NCBI RefSeq assembly: GCF_000159955.1
Contig: NZ_GG695987.1
Location: 78,866-98,272, forward strand
DNA: 19,407 nucleotides
Reading direction: 5' to 3'
Source of the DNA: Paenibacillus sp. oral taxon 786 str. D14
GTDB lineage: Bacteria > Bacillota > Bacilli > Paenibacillales > Paenibacillaceae
A program made the translations under genes and the position numbers. Under the pieces are notes generated by a model that saw only the letters and a program-made list of their open reading frames with translations, searched no databases and was not told the DNA's origin. Positions within the stretch are counted from its first letter, which is position 1. Each line of letters opens with the position of its first letter. Positions 1 through 5,996 of this stretch are shown piece by piece.

Positions 1-5
1 CGATT

Positions 6-20
6 CCTGGTATCACCAGG
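6..20 (-). other. hairpin at the bactofilin stop codon
   Basis: Perfect 6-bp inverted repeat CCTGGT-3 nt-ACCAGG. The TGA stop of the bactofilin gene (13-15) falls in the hairpin. It could be the upper part of a terminator, but the few bases left before the window edge are not T-rich on the minus strand, so this cannot be decided. Confidence 0.35.
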
Positions 21-492
21 TTTTATAAACGTCGTCGTTTTCCTGCTTGGCGTTATTTTTGGCAGGAGGGGTTATGTCGGAAGCAGCAACTGCAGCCGCA
101 GTTTCTTTCAATGCCTCGTTGTCGACCTTGTCCGCTCCGCCCATTTTACTGGTCCCTTCAAACACGCTGCCTTCTTCAATGGAAAGGGAAGAGGCGACCA
201 TGTTCCCGAACAGCTTGCCTTTGGATGTGATCGATAGCTTGTTTTTCGCATGAACGTTGCCGTTGACGGTGCCGGCGATGATGATATTGCGGGCCAAAAT
301 ATTAGAATGGACCACGCCCTTCTCCCCAACCGTCACATCGCCTTCGCATTCGATGTCGCCGGTGATTTGCCCTTCGATGCGCACGCCGGCGTCCGAGCGG
401 ATTTTTCCTTCAAAAATGCTGCCTTCCCCGATCAAAGTATCTGTCGTGTTCGGGTCCAGCTTCACGGATTTTGCATTATTCCTTAATTTCAT
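13..492 (-). CDS. bactofilin family polymer-forming protein
   Basis: A 159-aa bactofilin (DUF583/polymer-forming cytoskeletal family). Bactofilins assemble without nucleotide into beta-helical filaments, often on the membrane, where they place cell-wall enzymes. The core (about residues 18-112) shows the family's short repeating hydrophobic/glycine turns, for example TLIGEGSIFEGKI, GVRIEGQITGDIECEG, NIIIAGTVNGNVHA and SLSIEEGSVFEG. The tails are short, polar and unstructured, as is usual. The ATG at 492 is preceded by GGAGAGGAAGAG lying inside the end of the upstream M23 peptidase gene, with only 3 bp between the two reading frames, so the pair is almost surely co-transcribed and translationally coupled. 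Bactofilin plus M23 endopeptidase is a recurrent gene pairing in bacteria (known from the families), which suggests the filament localises the peptidase. No membrane segment is visible in this protein itself. Confidence 0.93.
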   Translation of the reverse strand: MKLRNNAKSVKLDPNTTDTLIGEGSIFEGKIRSDAGVRIEGQITGDIECEGDVTVGEKGVVHSNILARNIIIAGTVNGNVHAKNKLSITSKGKLFGNMVASSLSIEEGSVFEGTSKMGGADKVDNEALKETAAAVAASDITPPAKNNAKQENDDVYKTW

Positions 493-495
493 GGA

Positions 496-1515
496 TCACT
501 CTTCCTCTCCGGGTTTTCTAAGGTAATTGGCCGGATCGACCGTACTGCCGTTCTTGACGACCTCAAAGTGCAGATGGGGTCCGGTGCTGCGGCCGGTGGA
601 GCCTAGCTCCGCAATGATCTCGCCTTGTTTGACGGTGGCGCCAACCTTGGTCAAAATTTTGCTCAAATGCATATAGTTCGTTTTCAATCCCGAGGGATGG
701 GAAATCGTGACATAGTTGCCGCGAGCGCTGGTGCGTCCGGTTTCGATGACCTTGCCGTTGGCTGCAGCATAAATGGGGTCGCCGATGCTCCCCCCGATAT
801 CCATTCCGGCATGCTTCGTTAACCGCCCGGTAAATGGATCTTCCCGTTCACCGTAATCGGAGGTGACCCGGGTGGAATCTGTAGGCCAATAGGTTGGCAA
901 GATCGCCATCAGCGCCTTGTATTCCTCGACGGCCACTTTGGTCTGCTCCAGCCGCTGCTGTAAACCGGGCATCTCCTTCAGCGAGGTAGTAATGCTCTCC
1001 TTCGTCTCCTGAACCAAATTCGCGATGTCCTGATCGGTCAGCGGAATCGATTCTCCGCCAACTCCGCCTTCGTCAGCGAGGGAGGCCTTCGCCGGAGTGC
1101 TGGTAGCGGCTGCTGTTTTGTCCTTCGCTTTGCCGGCCCCACCGTTCGTTAGCGATTGAAGCTCGGCTTCCAATTGCTCCAGTTCGCTCATTTTCGATTC
1201 GATCGTTTTCGATTTTTCCGACAGTTCCATCAGCTCATTTAACAGCCGGTCAATCTCCTGCTCCTTGTTGACGACGGTGTTCCTGAACTGGTTCGACGAA
1301 TCCGACAGCTGGGCTTCAAGCGTCCCAATCCGGTTCGTGTGGGTGCGGTTCATCGCATATAGGACCAATACCGAAGTGAGCAGCGCAGCTGCAGCGACCA
1401 GAATGGCCAATAAGTAGAAAAAGCGAAATTTTAAACGGAACACGGGGCTGGTACCTTCCGGTACAATGAGCAGTGTGTAGCGCCGGTTCACGTTTTTTTT
1501 GAATCGAAACTTCAT
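496..1515 (-). CDS. membrane-anchored M23 family metallopeptidase
   Basis: A 339-aa murein endopeptidase-type protein. Order: basic cytoplasmic N-terminus (1-30), one transmembrane helix (about 31-55, FFYLLAILVAAAALLTSVLV), a coiled-coil-like segment (about 60-123), a low-complexity linker (about 124-158), a second helical segment (about 160-205) and a LytM/M23 domain (about 215-332). Zinc and catalytic residues are intact: H235 and D239 in HAGMD, H283 in YMHLS, H314 and H316 in GPHLHFEV. The enzyme should therefore be active on peptidoglycan cross-bridges outside the membrane. I start it at 1515 because AGGAGGAAGAA precedes that ATG. An in-frame ATG 36 bp upstream (1551) has no such site and adds only an acidic 12-residue leader. 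It is followed 3 bp later by the bactofilin gene. The architecture recalls SpoIIQ-like or CsdA-like partners of cytoskeletal scaffolds; the exact substrate is unknown. Confidence 0.93.
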   Translation of the reverse strand: MKFRFKKNVNRRYTLLIVPEGTSPVFRLKFRFFYLLAILVAAAALLTSVLVLYAMNRTHTNRIGTLEAQLSDSSNQFRNTVVNKEQEIDRLLNELMELSEKSKTIESKMSELEQLEAELQSLTNGGAGKAKDKTAAATSTPAKASLADEGGVGGESIPLTDQDIANLVQETKESITTSLKEMPGLQQRLEQTKVAVEEYKALMAILPTYWPTDSTRVTSDYGEREDPFTGRLTKHAGMDIGGSIGDPIYAAANGKVIETGRTSARGNYVTISHPSGLKTNYMHLSKILTKVGATVKQGEIIAELGSTGRSTGPHLHFEVVKNGSTVDPANYLRKPGEEE

Positions 1516-1565
1516 TTCTTCCTCCTGATCATCTTGAGTTGAGCCTGTCATTATGTAGGACCAAG

Positions 1566-1594
1566 ATCATATCTTTCTAATGCCAATACAACTA
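1566..1594 (-). promoter_or_regulatory. candidate promoter of the M23-bactofilin operon
   Basis: On the minus strand, TAGTTG (1594-1589), 17 bp, then TATGAT (1571-1566), about 50 bp before the peptidase start. The -10 is good and the -35 weak, so this is only a proposal. Confidence 0.35.
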
Positions 1595-1660
1595 TTTCGG
1601 CAAATTGTGGCAAATCCCTTTTTCATTTAAAAAAATTTTGTAACTATTTTCACGGGTAAA

Positions 1661-1689
1661 GCAGGAATTTGTCGAAGGGAAGCGAAATG
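1661..1689 (+). promoter_or_regulatory. candidate sigma-H promoter overlapping a Spo0A box
   Basis: GCAGGAATT at 1661-1669 fits the sigma-H -35 consensus RnAGGAWWW. After 11 bp, AGCGAAATG (1681-1689) is a near match to RnnGAATWW, with a mismatch at the T. Overlapping the -35 is TTTGTCGAA (1668-1676), which contains the core TGTCGAA of a Spo0A (0A) box. It lies about 50-70 bp upstream of the ParM-like gene start. The motif matches are seen directly; sporulation or transition-state control is inferred. Confidence 0.42.
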
Positions 1690-1735
1690 AGAAATGATTG
1701 GAAATGTCTTATTTCCTAGATGTGAGGAGGTAATT

Positions 1736-2830
1736 ATGATCAGAATTGCCGGAATCGACGTTGGCAATGACAGCGTTAAGGTAGTAGTTGACGGTTCGCA
1801 ACGACCGATCATTATTCCGAGTATCGTTTCTCCCGGATATGATAGACATGTGCTGCAAGAAGAGGACTCTCCGCTGAAGGCGCTGGATGTTCGAGTCTAT
1901 AGCCCTAAATTAAAGAGAAATAACCAGCGGTATTTCGTAGGCCTATTAGCGATGGAGGACCAGGACAACTCCGAACTGGAGGAAACGGACAACAAAGCGA
2001 CCAGCGATCAGTCTCTGGTCGTGGCGCTGACGGCGTTAGCCTATGCGGCCCTTGCCGGACAAACCTATCCGACCACGGGAACCGGGATCGAAGAGGTGGA
2101 ATACATTCTTGGTACCGGGTTGCCGGTACGCACTTATGTGGCCTTTCACAAAGCGTTCGAGGAGCGGTTAACCGGGGAGCACGAAGTGACGTTCCTGTCT
2201 ACGCCGGAGCTGCGCGGGCGTACGGTGCGCATTAACATCCGCCGTACGATCGTTTCGGTCGAGGGGGCGGCTGCCCTGTTCCATTTGGCCACAAACGATA
2301 CGCTACAAGTACGGAACGAAGAACTGCATAACGGCTGCATCGGGATTTGCGAGATCGGCGCCTTGACCACCGATTTCCCGGTGGTGAAGCGGATGAATAT
2401 CGATAATCAGTTCAGTACCGGTGAGCAGTTTGGCCTCGCTACATATCTGGATTCGATTATCCGCGATGTTGAGGATCAGTTCGGTTATCGCTTCCCGAGC
2501 CGTACGAAGCTGATCGGGCGCATCCGCAACCGTGAGTTCATCATCCAAAGAGTAGGGGAAGGACAAGCGGACATCCGGCCAATTGTTGACATGTATTTTA
2601 GCCGGGCGGCCCAGAAGCTGGTCGATCTGATCCGCAAGCGGTGGAAGAAATACCCCGATATCGAATGCTTCTACGTGCTTGGCGGCGGCGCGGCAGCGCT
2701 GAAATCGTACCTGATCGAAGCGGCTGGCCCGATGCGTTTGCGGTTTGAAGAGAATAGCGAGATTCTGAACGTGCAGGGTTACTTGAAGCTGGCCAAGAAC
2801 AAGGCAGGGCAACAACCTAACCCGGCGTAA
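1736..2830 (+). CDS. ParM/StbA-family actin-like protein (chromosomal)
   Basis: A 364-aa actin-fold ATPase of the ParM/StbA/Alp group. These proteins form dynamic filaments, classically pushing plasmids apart together with a ParR adaptor. Visible motifs: phosphate-1 loop GIDVGNDSVKVVVDG (residues 6-20); connector and interdomain elements ILGTGLPV (124-131) and SVEGAAALF (174-182); phosphate-2 region ICEIGALTTDF (204-214), where the usual first aspartate is a glutamate; adenosine motif VLGGGAAALK (314-323). The start at 1736 is chosen over an ATG 42 bp upstream because GAGGAGG ends 5 bp before it. No ParR-like gene or parC-like iteron array lies beside it. It is divergent from the M23-bactofilin pair and closed by a strong terminator, so it is monocistronic. 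Its cellular cargo is unknown; a role in chromosome or envelope organisation is inference only. Confidence 0.9.
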   Translation: MIRIAGIDVGNDSVKVVVDGSQRPIIIPSIVSPGYDRHVLQEEDSPLKALDVRVYSPKLKRNNQRYFVGLLAMEDQDNSELEETDNKATSDQSLVVALTALAYAALAGQTYPTTGTGIEEVEYILGTGLPVRTYVAFHKAFEERLTGEHEVTFLSTPELRGRTVRINIRRTIVSVEGAAALFHLATNDTLQVRNEELHNGCIGICEIGALTTDFPVVKRMNIDNQFSTGEQFGLATYLDSIIRDVEDQFGYRFPSRTKLIGRIRNREFIIQRVGEGQADIRPIVDMYFSRAAQKLVDLIRKRWKKYPDIECFYVLGGGAAALKSYLIEAAGPMRLRFEENSEILNVQGYLKLAKNKAGQQPNPA

Positions 2831-2847
2831 AACTCCTAGTCATTGTC

Positions 2848-2878
2848 CCGGCGGTGTGTGTACCGCCGGATTTTTTTT
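2848..2878 (+). terminator. rho-independent terminator of the ParM-like gene
   Basis: Perfect 8-bp stem CCGGCGGT / ACCGCCGG with a 6-nt loop (GTGTGT), followed by A and eight T residues, 18 bp after the stop codon. Confidence 0.93.
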
Positions 2879-2929
2879 GGTTTTGAAGCTCCTGGAACCG
2901 GTGATATTCTTTAAATTTAATCCTTCAGG

Positions 2930-2975
2930 TATAATAAGGAAAAACCGAAGGAGGCTGGGAGCCGTGAGCTACTAA
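2930..2975 (+). promoter_or_regulatory. consensus -10 box and an orphan ribosome binding site
   Basis: A perfect TATAAT (2930-2935) with only a poor -35 upstream. Thirteen bases further on is a strong AAGGAGG (2948-2954), correctly spaced before GTG (2964), but the frame reads only three codons before TAA (2973-2975). Either this is a very short leader or the start signals of a gene that has been lost. It lies upstream of the broken PPOX-like gene and the acetyltransferase gene and is probably their promoter. Confidence 0.4.
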
Positions 2976-3121
2976 AATACCTTTATTCGCGTGTCGGCTG
3001 ATTGCCCCGTGGACGCGGGATCGTCCCGATGTCGACGAGAGCTGCGAAACCAGCCCATCTCATTCAATATGAGCTGCAAGCTGGTTTGGATATACACAAG
3101 AGTCCTGATGGAGGGATCACA

Positions 3122-3363
3122 ATGGGGAAAATGTTTGATTCGTTGTTGCCGGAGCATGAAGCGTTTTATTCGCCGGCAGCATCTCTTTTTTGTGGTCTCA
3201 GCACCGCTAAGTGCCGAGGGGCATGTTAATCTGTCGCCCAAAGGGGAAGATGCGCTTCGGATTCTGTTGCCTAACGAGGTTGCTTACTTGGATTTGACAG
3301 GCAGCGCGAACGAAACGGCAGCCCGTCAGCCTGGACGGCTTGCCGTCGTCGTTCGCTGAGTAG
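3122..3363 (+). pseudogene. pyridoxamine 5'-phosphate oxidase-like protein, frameshifted and internally deleted
   Basis: Three reading frames in series carry pieces of one flavin/PPOX-like protein. The ATG at 3122 follows GGAGGG and opens MGKMFDSLLPEHEAF. An extra T in the TTTT run at 3164-3167 then shifts the frame, and IRRQHLFFVVSAPLSAEGH, followed directly by VNLSPKGEDALRILLP and LDLTGSANETAA, continues in the next frame. Immediately afterwards (from 3325) a third frame reads VSLDGLPSSFAE and stops at TAG 3361-3363. From memory, family members end in a segment of the type VSLDGLP, about 100 or more residues after NETAA. An internal deletion has therefore joined the two ends. About 80 of the roughly 180-190 expected residues remain. 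The frameshift alone could be a sequencing error; the deletion could not. The flavin-binding C-terminal part is gone, so no function is expected. Confidence 0.85.
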
Positions 3364-3385
3364 AGCAATATAGGAGAGATGAAAC

Positions 3386-4195
3386 ATGATGGAGGAAATT
3401 CAAGGGGAATTGTACACGGTGGAGACGATGCAGGCGGATTTGAGGGCTCTAGGCGTGAAGGAAGGAGTTACGCTGCTCGTCCATTCCTCGTTTAAAGCGT
3501 TAGGAAAGTGGGTGTGCGGCGGTCCTGCGGCGGTCGTCCTTGCTTTGGAGGCGGCGCTGGGCGAGCAAGGCACCTTGGTGATGCCAACCCATTCGAGCGA
3601 CCTTGGGGATCCGGCCCGCTGGCAGAATCCGCCGGTGCCTCAGGCGTGGTGGGATACGATTCGCGAGCAGATGCCGGCCTACGATCCTGACCTGACCCCG
3701 CTATGGTATATGGGCGTCATCCCAGACACGTTTCGCCGGCAGAAGGGCACGATTCGCAGCGGTCATCCGCAGGTGTCGTTTGCAGCCAGAGGCCGAGAGG
3801 CCCTGAAGATCACGGCAGATCACGGCTTGGAGTTCGGGCTGGGTGAGCGCTCGCCGCTCGCGCGGATTTACGAGCTGCGCGGAGAGGTTTTGCTGCTTGG
3901 AGTAGGGCACGAGAACAATACGTCGATCCATTTGGCGGAGTGCCGGGCGAACTATCCAGGGAAGCAGACCTACACGGCCAAGGCGCCGTTGCTGGTGAAT
4001 GGGGAAAGACGTTGGGTAGAATTTACCGAGCTGGAGTACGATTCAGAGGATTTTGAGCGGCTGGGCGCCGACTTTGCGCGGGACACCGGGTTGGTGAAGC
4101 AGGGACAAGTAGCCGGGGCCACCGCGCTGCTGATGCCCCAACGGGAATTGGTAGATTATGCGGTAGGATGGTTGGAGCGCCACCGGGTTTCATAG
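3386..4195 (+). CDS. aminoglycoside N(3)-acetyltransferase family protein
   Basis: A 269-aa protein of the AAC(3)/YokD (Antibiotic_NAT) family, of full family length. Members transfer acetyl from acetyl-CoA to the 3-amino group of deoxystreptamine aminoglycosides; many chromosomal members have no proven drug substrate. Visible family signatures: LLVHSSFKALG (30-40) with GGPAAVV, TLVMPTHS (63-70), the RSGHPQVSFAARG segment (124-136), and the most conserved stretch, GLGERSPLARIYELRGEVLL continuing into LGVGHENNTSIHLAE (151-185), with the histidine and glutamate expected in the active site. The start at 3386 follows TAGGAGAGA at a 9-11 bp distance; a second ATG directly after it would serve as well. 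It lies 22 bp after the pseudogene remnant, so the two were probably one transcription unit. The gene is intact. Whether it confers resistance cannot be read from sequence. Confidence 0.9.
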   Translation: MMEEIQGELYTVETMQADLRALGVKEGVTLLVHSSFKALGKWVCGGPAAVVLALEAALGEQGTLVMPTHSSDLGDPARWQNPPVPQAWWDTIREQMPAYDPDLTPLWYMGVIPDTFRRQKGTIRSGHPQVSFAARGREALKITADHGLEFGLGERSPLARIYELRGEVLLLGVGHENNTSIHLAECRANYPGKQTYTAKAPLLVNGERRWVEFTELEYDSEDFERLGADFARDTGLVKQGQVAGATALLMPQRELVDYAVGWLERHRVS

Positions 4196-4391
4196 GATAC
4201 CGGATTGTGTTCCAGTTCCCATTTTATTGGTATAGCTGCCCACCTCTGCTGAAGAAGTGGTTTGACGATGTCCTGACTTTCGGCTTTCGTTGCTTACAGT
4301 GTCAAACATGCGAGTGAGGCGGATCTGGCACATGAAGCAGAAAAGGATGTGGAATTTATCCGGTCGCCAAGAGCCGTACTCGTCCATTGAT

Positions 4392-4446
4392 TCTAAAATA
4401 AAGGGACAGCCTCGTAGAGCTTGGAAGCTCTCTCGGGACTGTCCCT
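4392..4446 (-). terminator. terminator of the cysteine synthase-rhodanese operon
   Basis: Long hairpin: outer arms AGGGACAG (4402-4409) and CTGTCCCT (4439-4446), inner arms AGAGCTT and AAGCTCT (4416-4431). Read on the minus strand it is followed by TTTATTTTAG. It sits 40 bp beyond the rhodanese stop codon. On the plus strand the trailing sequence is less T-rich, but it may also work for the acetyltransferase gene. Confidence 0.8.
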
Positions 4447-4486
4447 ATTGTATTGCTCGATGATGATGTTCCGCTGGATTCTGCGG

Positions 4487-4837
4487 TTAACGTGCTGCAT
4501 CCTCGTCGAATCCGTACTCGACCTCAAGGTCCCAACCAAGCATCCCGCCCAGAAAATTGTGAACACGTTCAAAGCCCTGCGCCTGCAAGTAACGAGCTAC
4601 CTCGTAGCTGCGTGAACCGCTGCGGCACACAAACACATATTCCTGCTTCGGATCGAGCTCATCCAGCCGGTCCGGAATTTCACCCATTGGGATTAATGGA
4701 ATCCCGGGAATATGACCGGCTTCGTATTCAAACGGCTCGCGCACGTCGATTACGATCGTTTCGTTGGCGGGATCCTGAAGCAAGGCGTGCAGTTCGTCCT
4801 TATCGATATGGGAGATGCCTCCGATCATTTGGGGCAT
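4487..4837 (-). CDS. single-domain rhodanese-like sulfurtransferase
   Basis: A 116-aa single rhodanese domain, the usual length for such stand-alone proteins. Rhodanese domains carry sulfane sulfur as a cysteine persulfide. The active-site loop CRSGSRS puts the catalytic cysteine at residue 71. Preceding landmarks are IVIDVREPFEYEAGHIPG (28-45) and the C-terminal NFLGGMLGWD (94-103). The start at 4837 is preferred because GAGGA precedes it at good spacing; an in-frame ATG 21 bp upstream (4858) has no ribosome binding site. It lies 50 bp downstream of a cysteine synthase gene on the same strand and before a shared terminator, so the two are likely co-transcribed and the rhodanese probably handles sulfur in cysteine metabolism. 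That role is inferred from context. Confidence 0.92.
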   Translation of the reverse strand: MPQMIGGISHIDKDELHALLQDPANETIVIDVREPFEYEAGHIPGIPLIPMGEIPDRLDELDPKQEYVFVCRSGSRSYEVARYLQAQGFERVHNFLGGMLGWDLEVEYGFDEDAAR

Positions 4838-4887
4838 GGTATCAGTCCTCTTTTCCATAGAGTAGGATAGTAGATTACTTCTTTCGT

Positions 4888-5832
4888 TTAACCTTCGGCG
4901 CCTGTCGGCTCGTTAAAAATCCCCATGCTCAAGTATCTCTCCCCGGTATCCGGTGCGATGCATAATACGCGTTTGCCAGGGCCTAACCGTCTGGCTAATT
5001 GGATTCCTGCCCACACCGAAGCTCCGGACGACGGCCCAACTAAGATGCCCTCGCGAGCGGCCAAGCGCCGCGTCGTCTCCAGTGCATCTTCATCGCTGAC
5101 TTGGACGATCTCGTCATAGATGGCGGTATTCAGCACCGGCGGGATAAACCCGGGGCTGGTTCCCACCAGCTTGTGCGGCCCCGGCTCTCCGCCGGACAGC
5201 ACTGGCGAGCCTTGCGGCTCAACAACGGTGATATGGAGGTTTGGGATCTTACTTCGCAAATATTCCCCGGTCCCGGTAATCGTGCCGCCCGTGCCAGCCG
5301 TTGCGACAAACCCGTCGAGCCGGCCTTCCATTTGCTGCACGATCTCCGGCCCGGTGGTAAGCCGGTGAATTTCCGGATTCGCAGGGTTCTGGAACTGCTG
5401 CGGCATAAAGCTGCCGGGGATTTGGGCCAGCAGTTCTTTGGCTTTGGCGATCGCACCGGGCATCCGCTGCGCTGCAGGCGTCAACACGACTTCAGCTCCG
5501 TAAGCCTGCAGCAGGCGAATCCGTTCCTTCGTCATGTTGTCCGGCATGACCAGAATGATCCGATACCCTTTGGCTGCGGCGTTCATAGCCAGCCCAATGC
5601 CCGTATTCCCGCTGGTCGGCTCGATGATCGTGGCGCCGGGAGTGAGCAGACCTGCTTGTTCGGCCGTCCTGAGCATGTGGGCAGCCGCCCGGTCCTTGAC
5701 GCTTCCGCTTGGATTGGCAAACTCCAGCTTGACGTATACGTCCGCATCCTGCGGTGAGACGAGCCGGTTTAATTTGACGACCGGAGTCTCGCCGATCAAG
5801 TCGGTGACGTTACGGACCGTTTTACGAGTCAT
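4888..5832 (-). CDS. cysK: cysteine synthase (O-acetylserine sulfhydrylase)
   Basis: A 314-aa fold-type II PLP enzyme that makes L-cysteine from O-acetyl-L-serine and sulfide in the cytoplasm. Signatures: PLP lysine K46 in NPSGSVKDRAA; substrate loop EPTSGNTGIGLA (71-82); GTGGT phosphate loop (about 180-184); QFQNPANPEIH (145-155) around the active-site entrance; C-terminal GPSSGAS near residue 267, with the serine that contacts the pyridine nitrogen. Length and motifs fit CysK rather than cystathionine beta-synthase, as there is no CBS-pair domain. CysM and CysK cannot be separated with certainty by eye. A GAGAGGGG ribosome binding site lies 12 bp before the ATG. It is the first gene of a two-gene unit with the rhodanese. 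No T-box or S-box leader is visible in the 165-bp upstream gap. Confidence 0.95.
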   Translation of the reverse strand: MTRKTVRNVTDLIGETPVVKLNRLVSPQDADVYVKLEFANPSGSVKDRAAAHMLRTAEQAGLLTPGATIIEPTSGNTGIGLAMNAAAKGYRIILVMPDNMTKERIRLLQAYGAEVVLTPAAQRMPGAIAKAKELLAQIPGSFMPQQFQNPANPEIHRLTTGPEIVQQMEGRLDGFVATAGTGGTITGTGEYLRSKIPNLHITVVEPQGSPVLSGGEPGPHKLVGTSPGFIPPVLNTAIYDEIVQVSDEDALETTRRLAAREGILVGPSSGASVWAGIQLARRLGPGKRVLCIAPDTGERYLSMGIFNEPTGAEG

Positions 5833-5874
5833 GGCGGTTTGGCCCCTCTCTCTTAAATTTAAAGTTATTTTATT

Positions 5875-5904
5875 ATTCTACTCGGGAACCTCTTATGGTT
5901 TCAA
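5875..5904 (-). promoter_or_regulatory. sigma-A-type promoter of cysK
   Basis: On the minus strand TTGAAA (5904-5899), an 18-bp spacer and TAGAAT (5880-5875), about 40 bp before the cysK start. It lies just after the terminator of the upstream lipoprotein gene, which supports independent transcription. Confidence 0.6.
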
Positions 5905-5925
5905 GCAAGCGCCCCTTGGAGAGCA

Positions 5926-5961
5926 GAATAAAGCCGGGCAACCCAACGCGTGGGGCCCGGC
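5926..5961 (-). terminator. rho-independent terminator of the lipoprotein gene
   Basis: Perfect 7-bp outer stem GCCGGGC / GCCCGGC (5933-5939 and 5955-5961) with an inner CCCA/TGGG pairing. On the minus strand it is followed by TTTATTCT. It lies 36 bp beyond the lipoprotein stop codon. Confidence 0.85.
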
Positions 5962-5996
5962 AGAATAGGATCGAGCTGGATTTTCAGACCTTTGCG

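Noticed and set aside
1589..1616. Two direct copies of GGCAAAT about ten bases apart before the M23 gene, as a CtsR-like operator
   Set aside because: The CtsR heptad is GGTCAAA, not GGCAAAT; no known regulator fits and two short copies may be chance.
4190..4387. A minus-strand 65-codon frame between the acetyltransferase gene and the rhodanese terminator
   Set aside because: It runs out just inside the 3' end of the acetyltransferase gene, would start just upstream of the hairpin and has no recognisable protein pattern. It may hold an old transposase scrap, but I could not support that.
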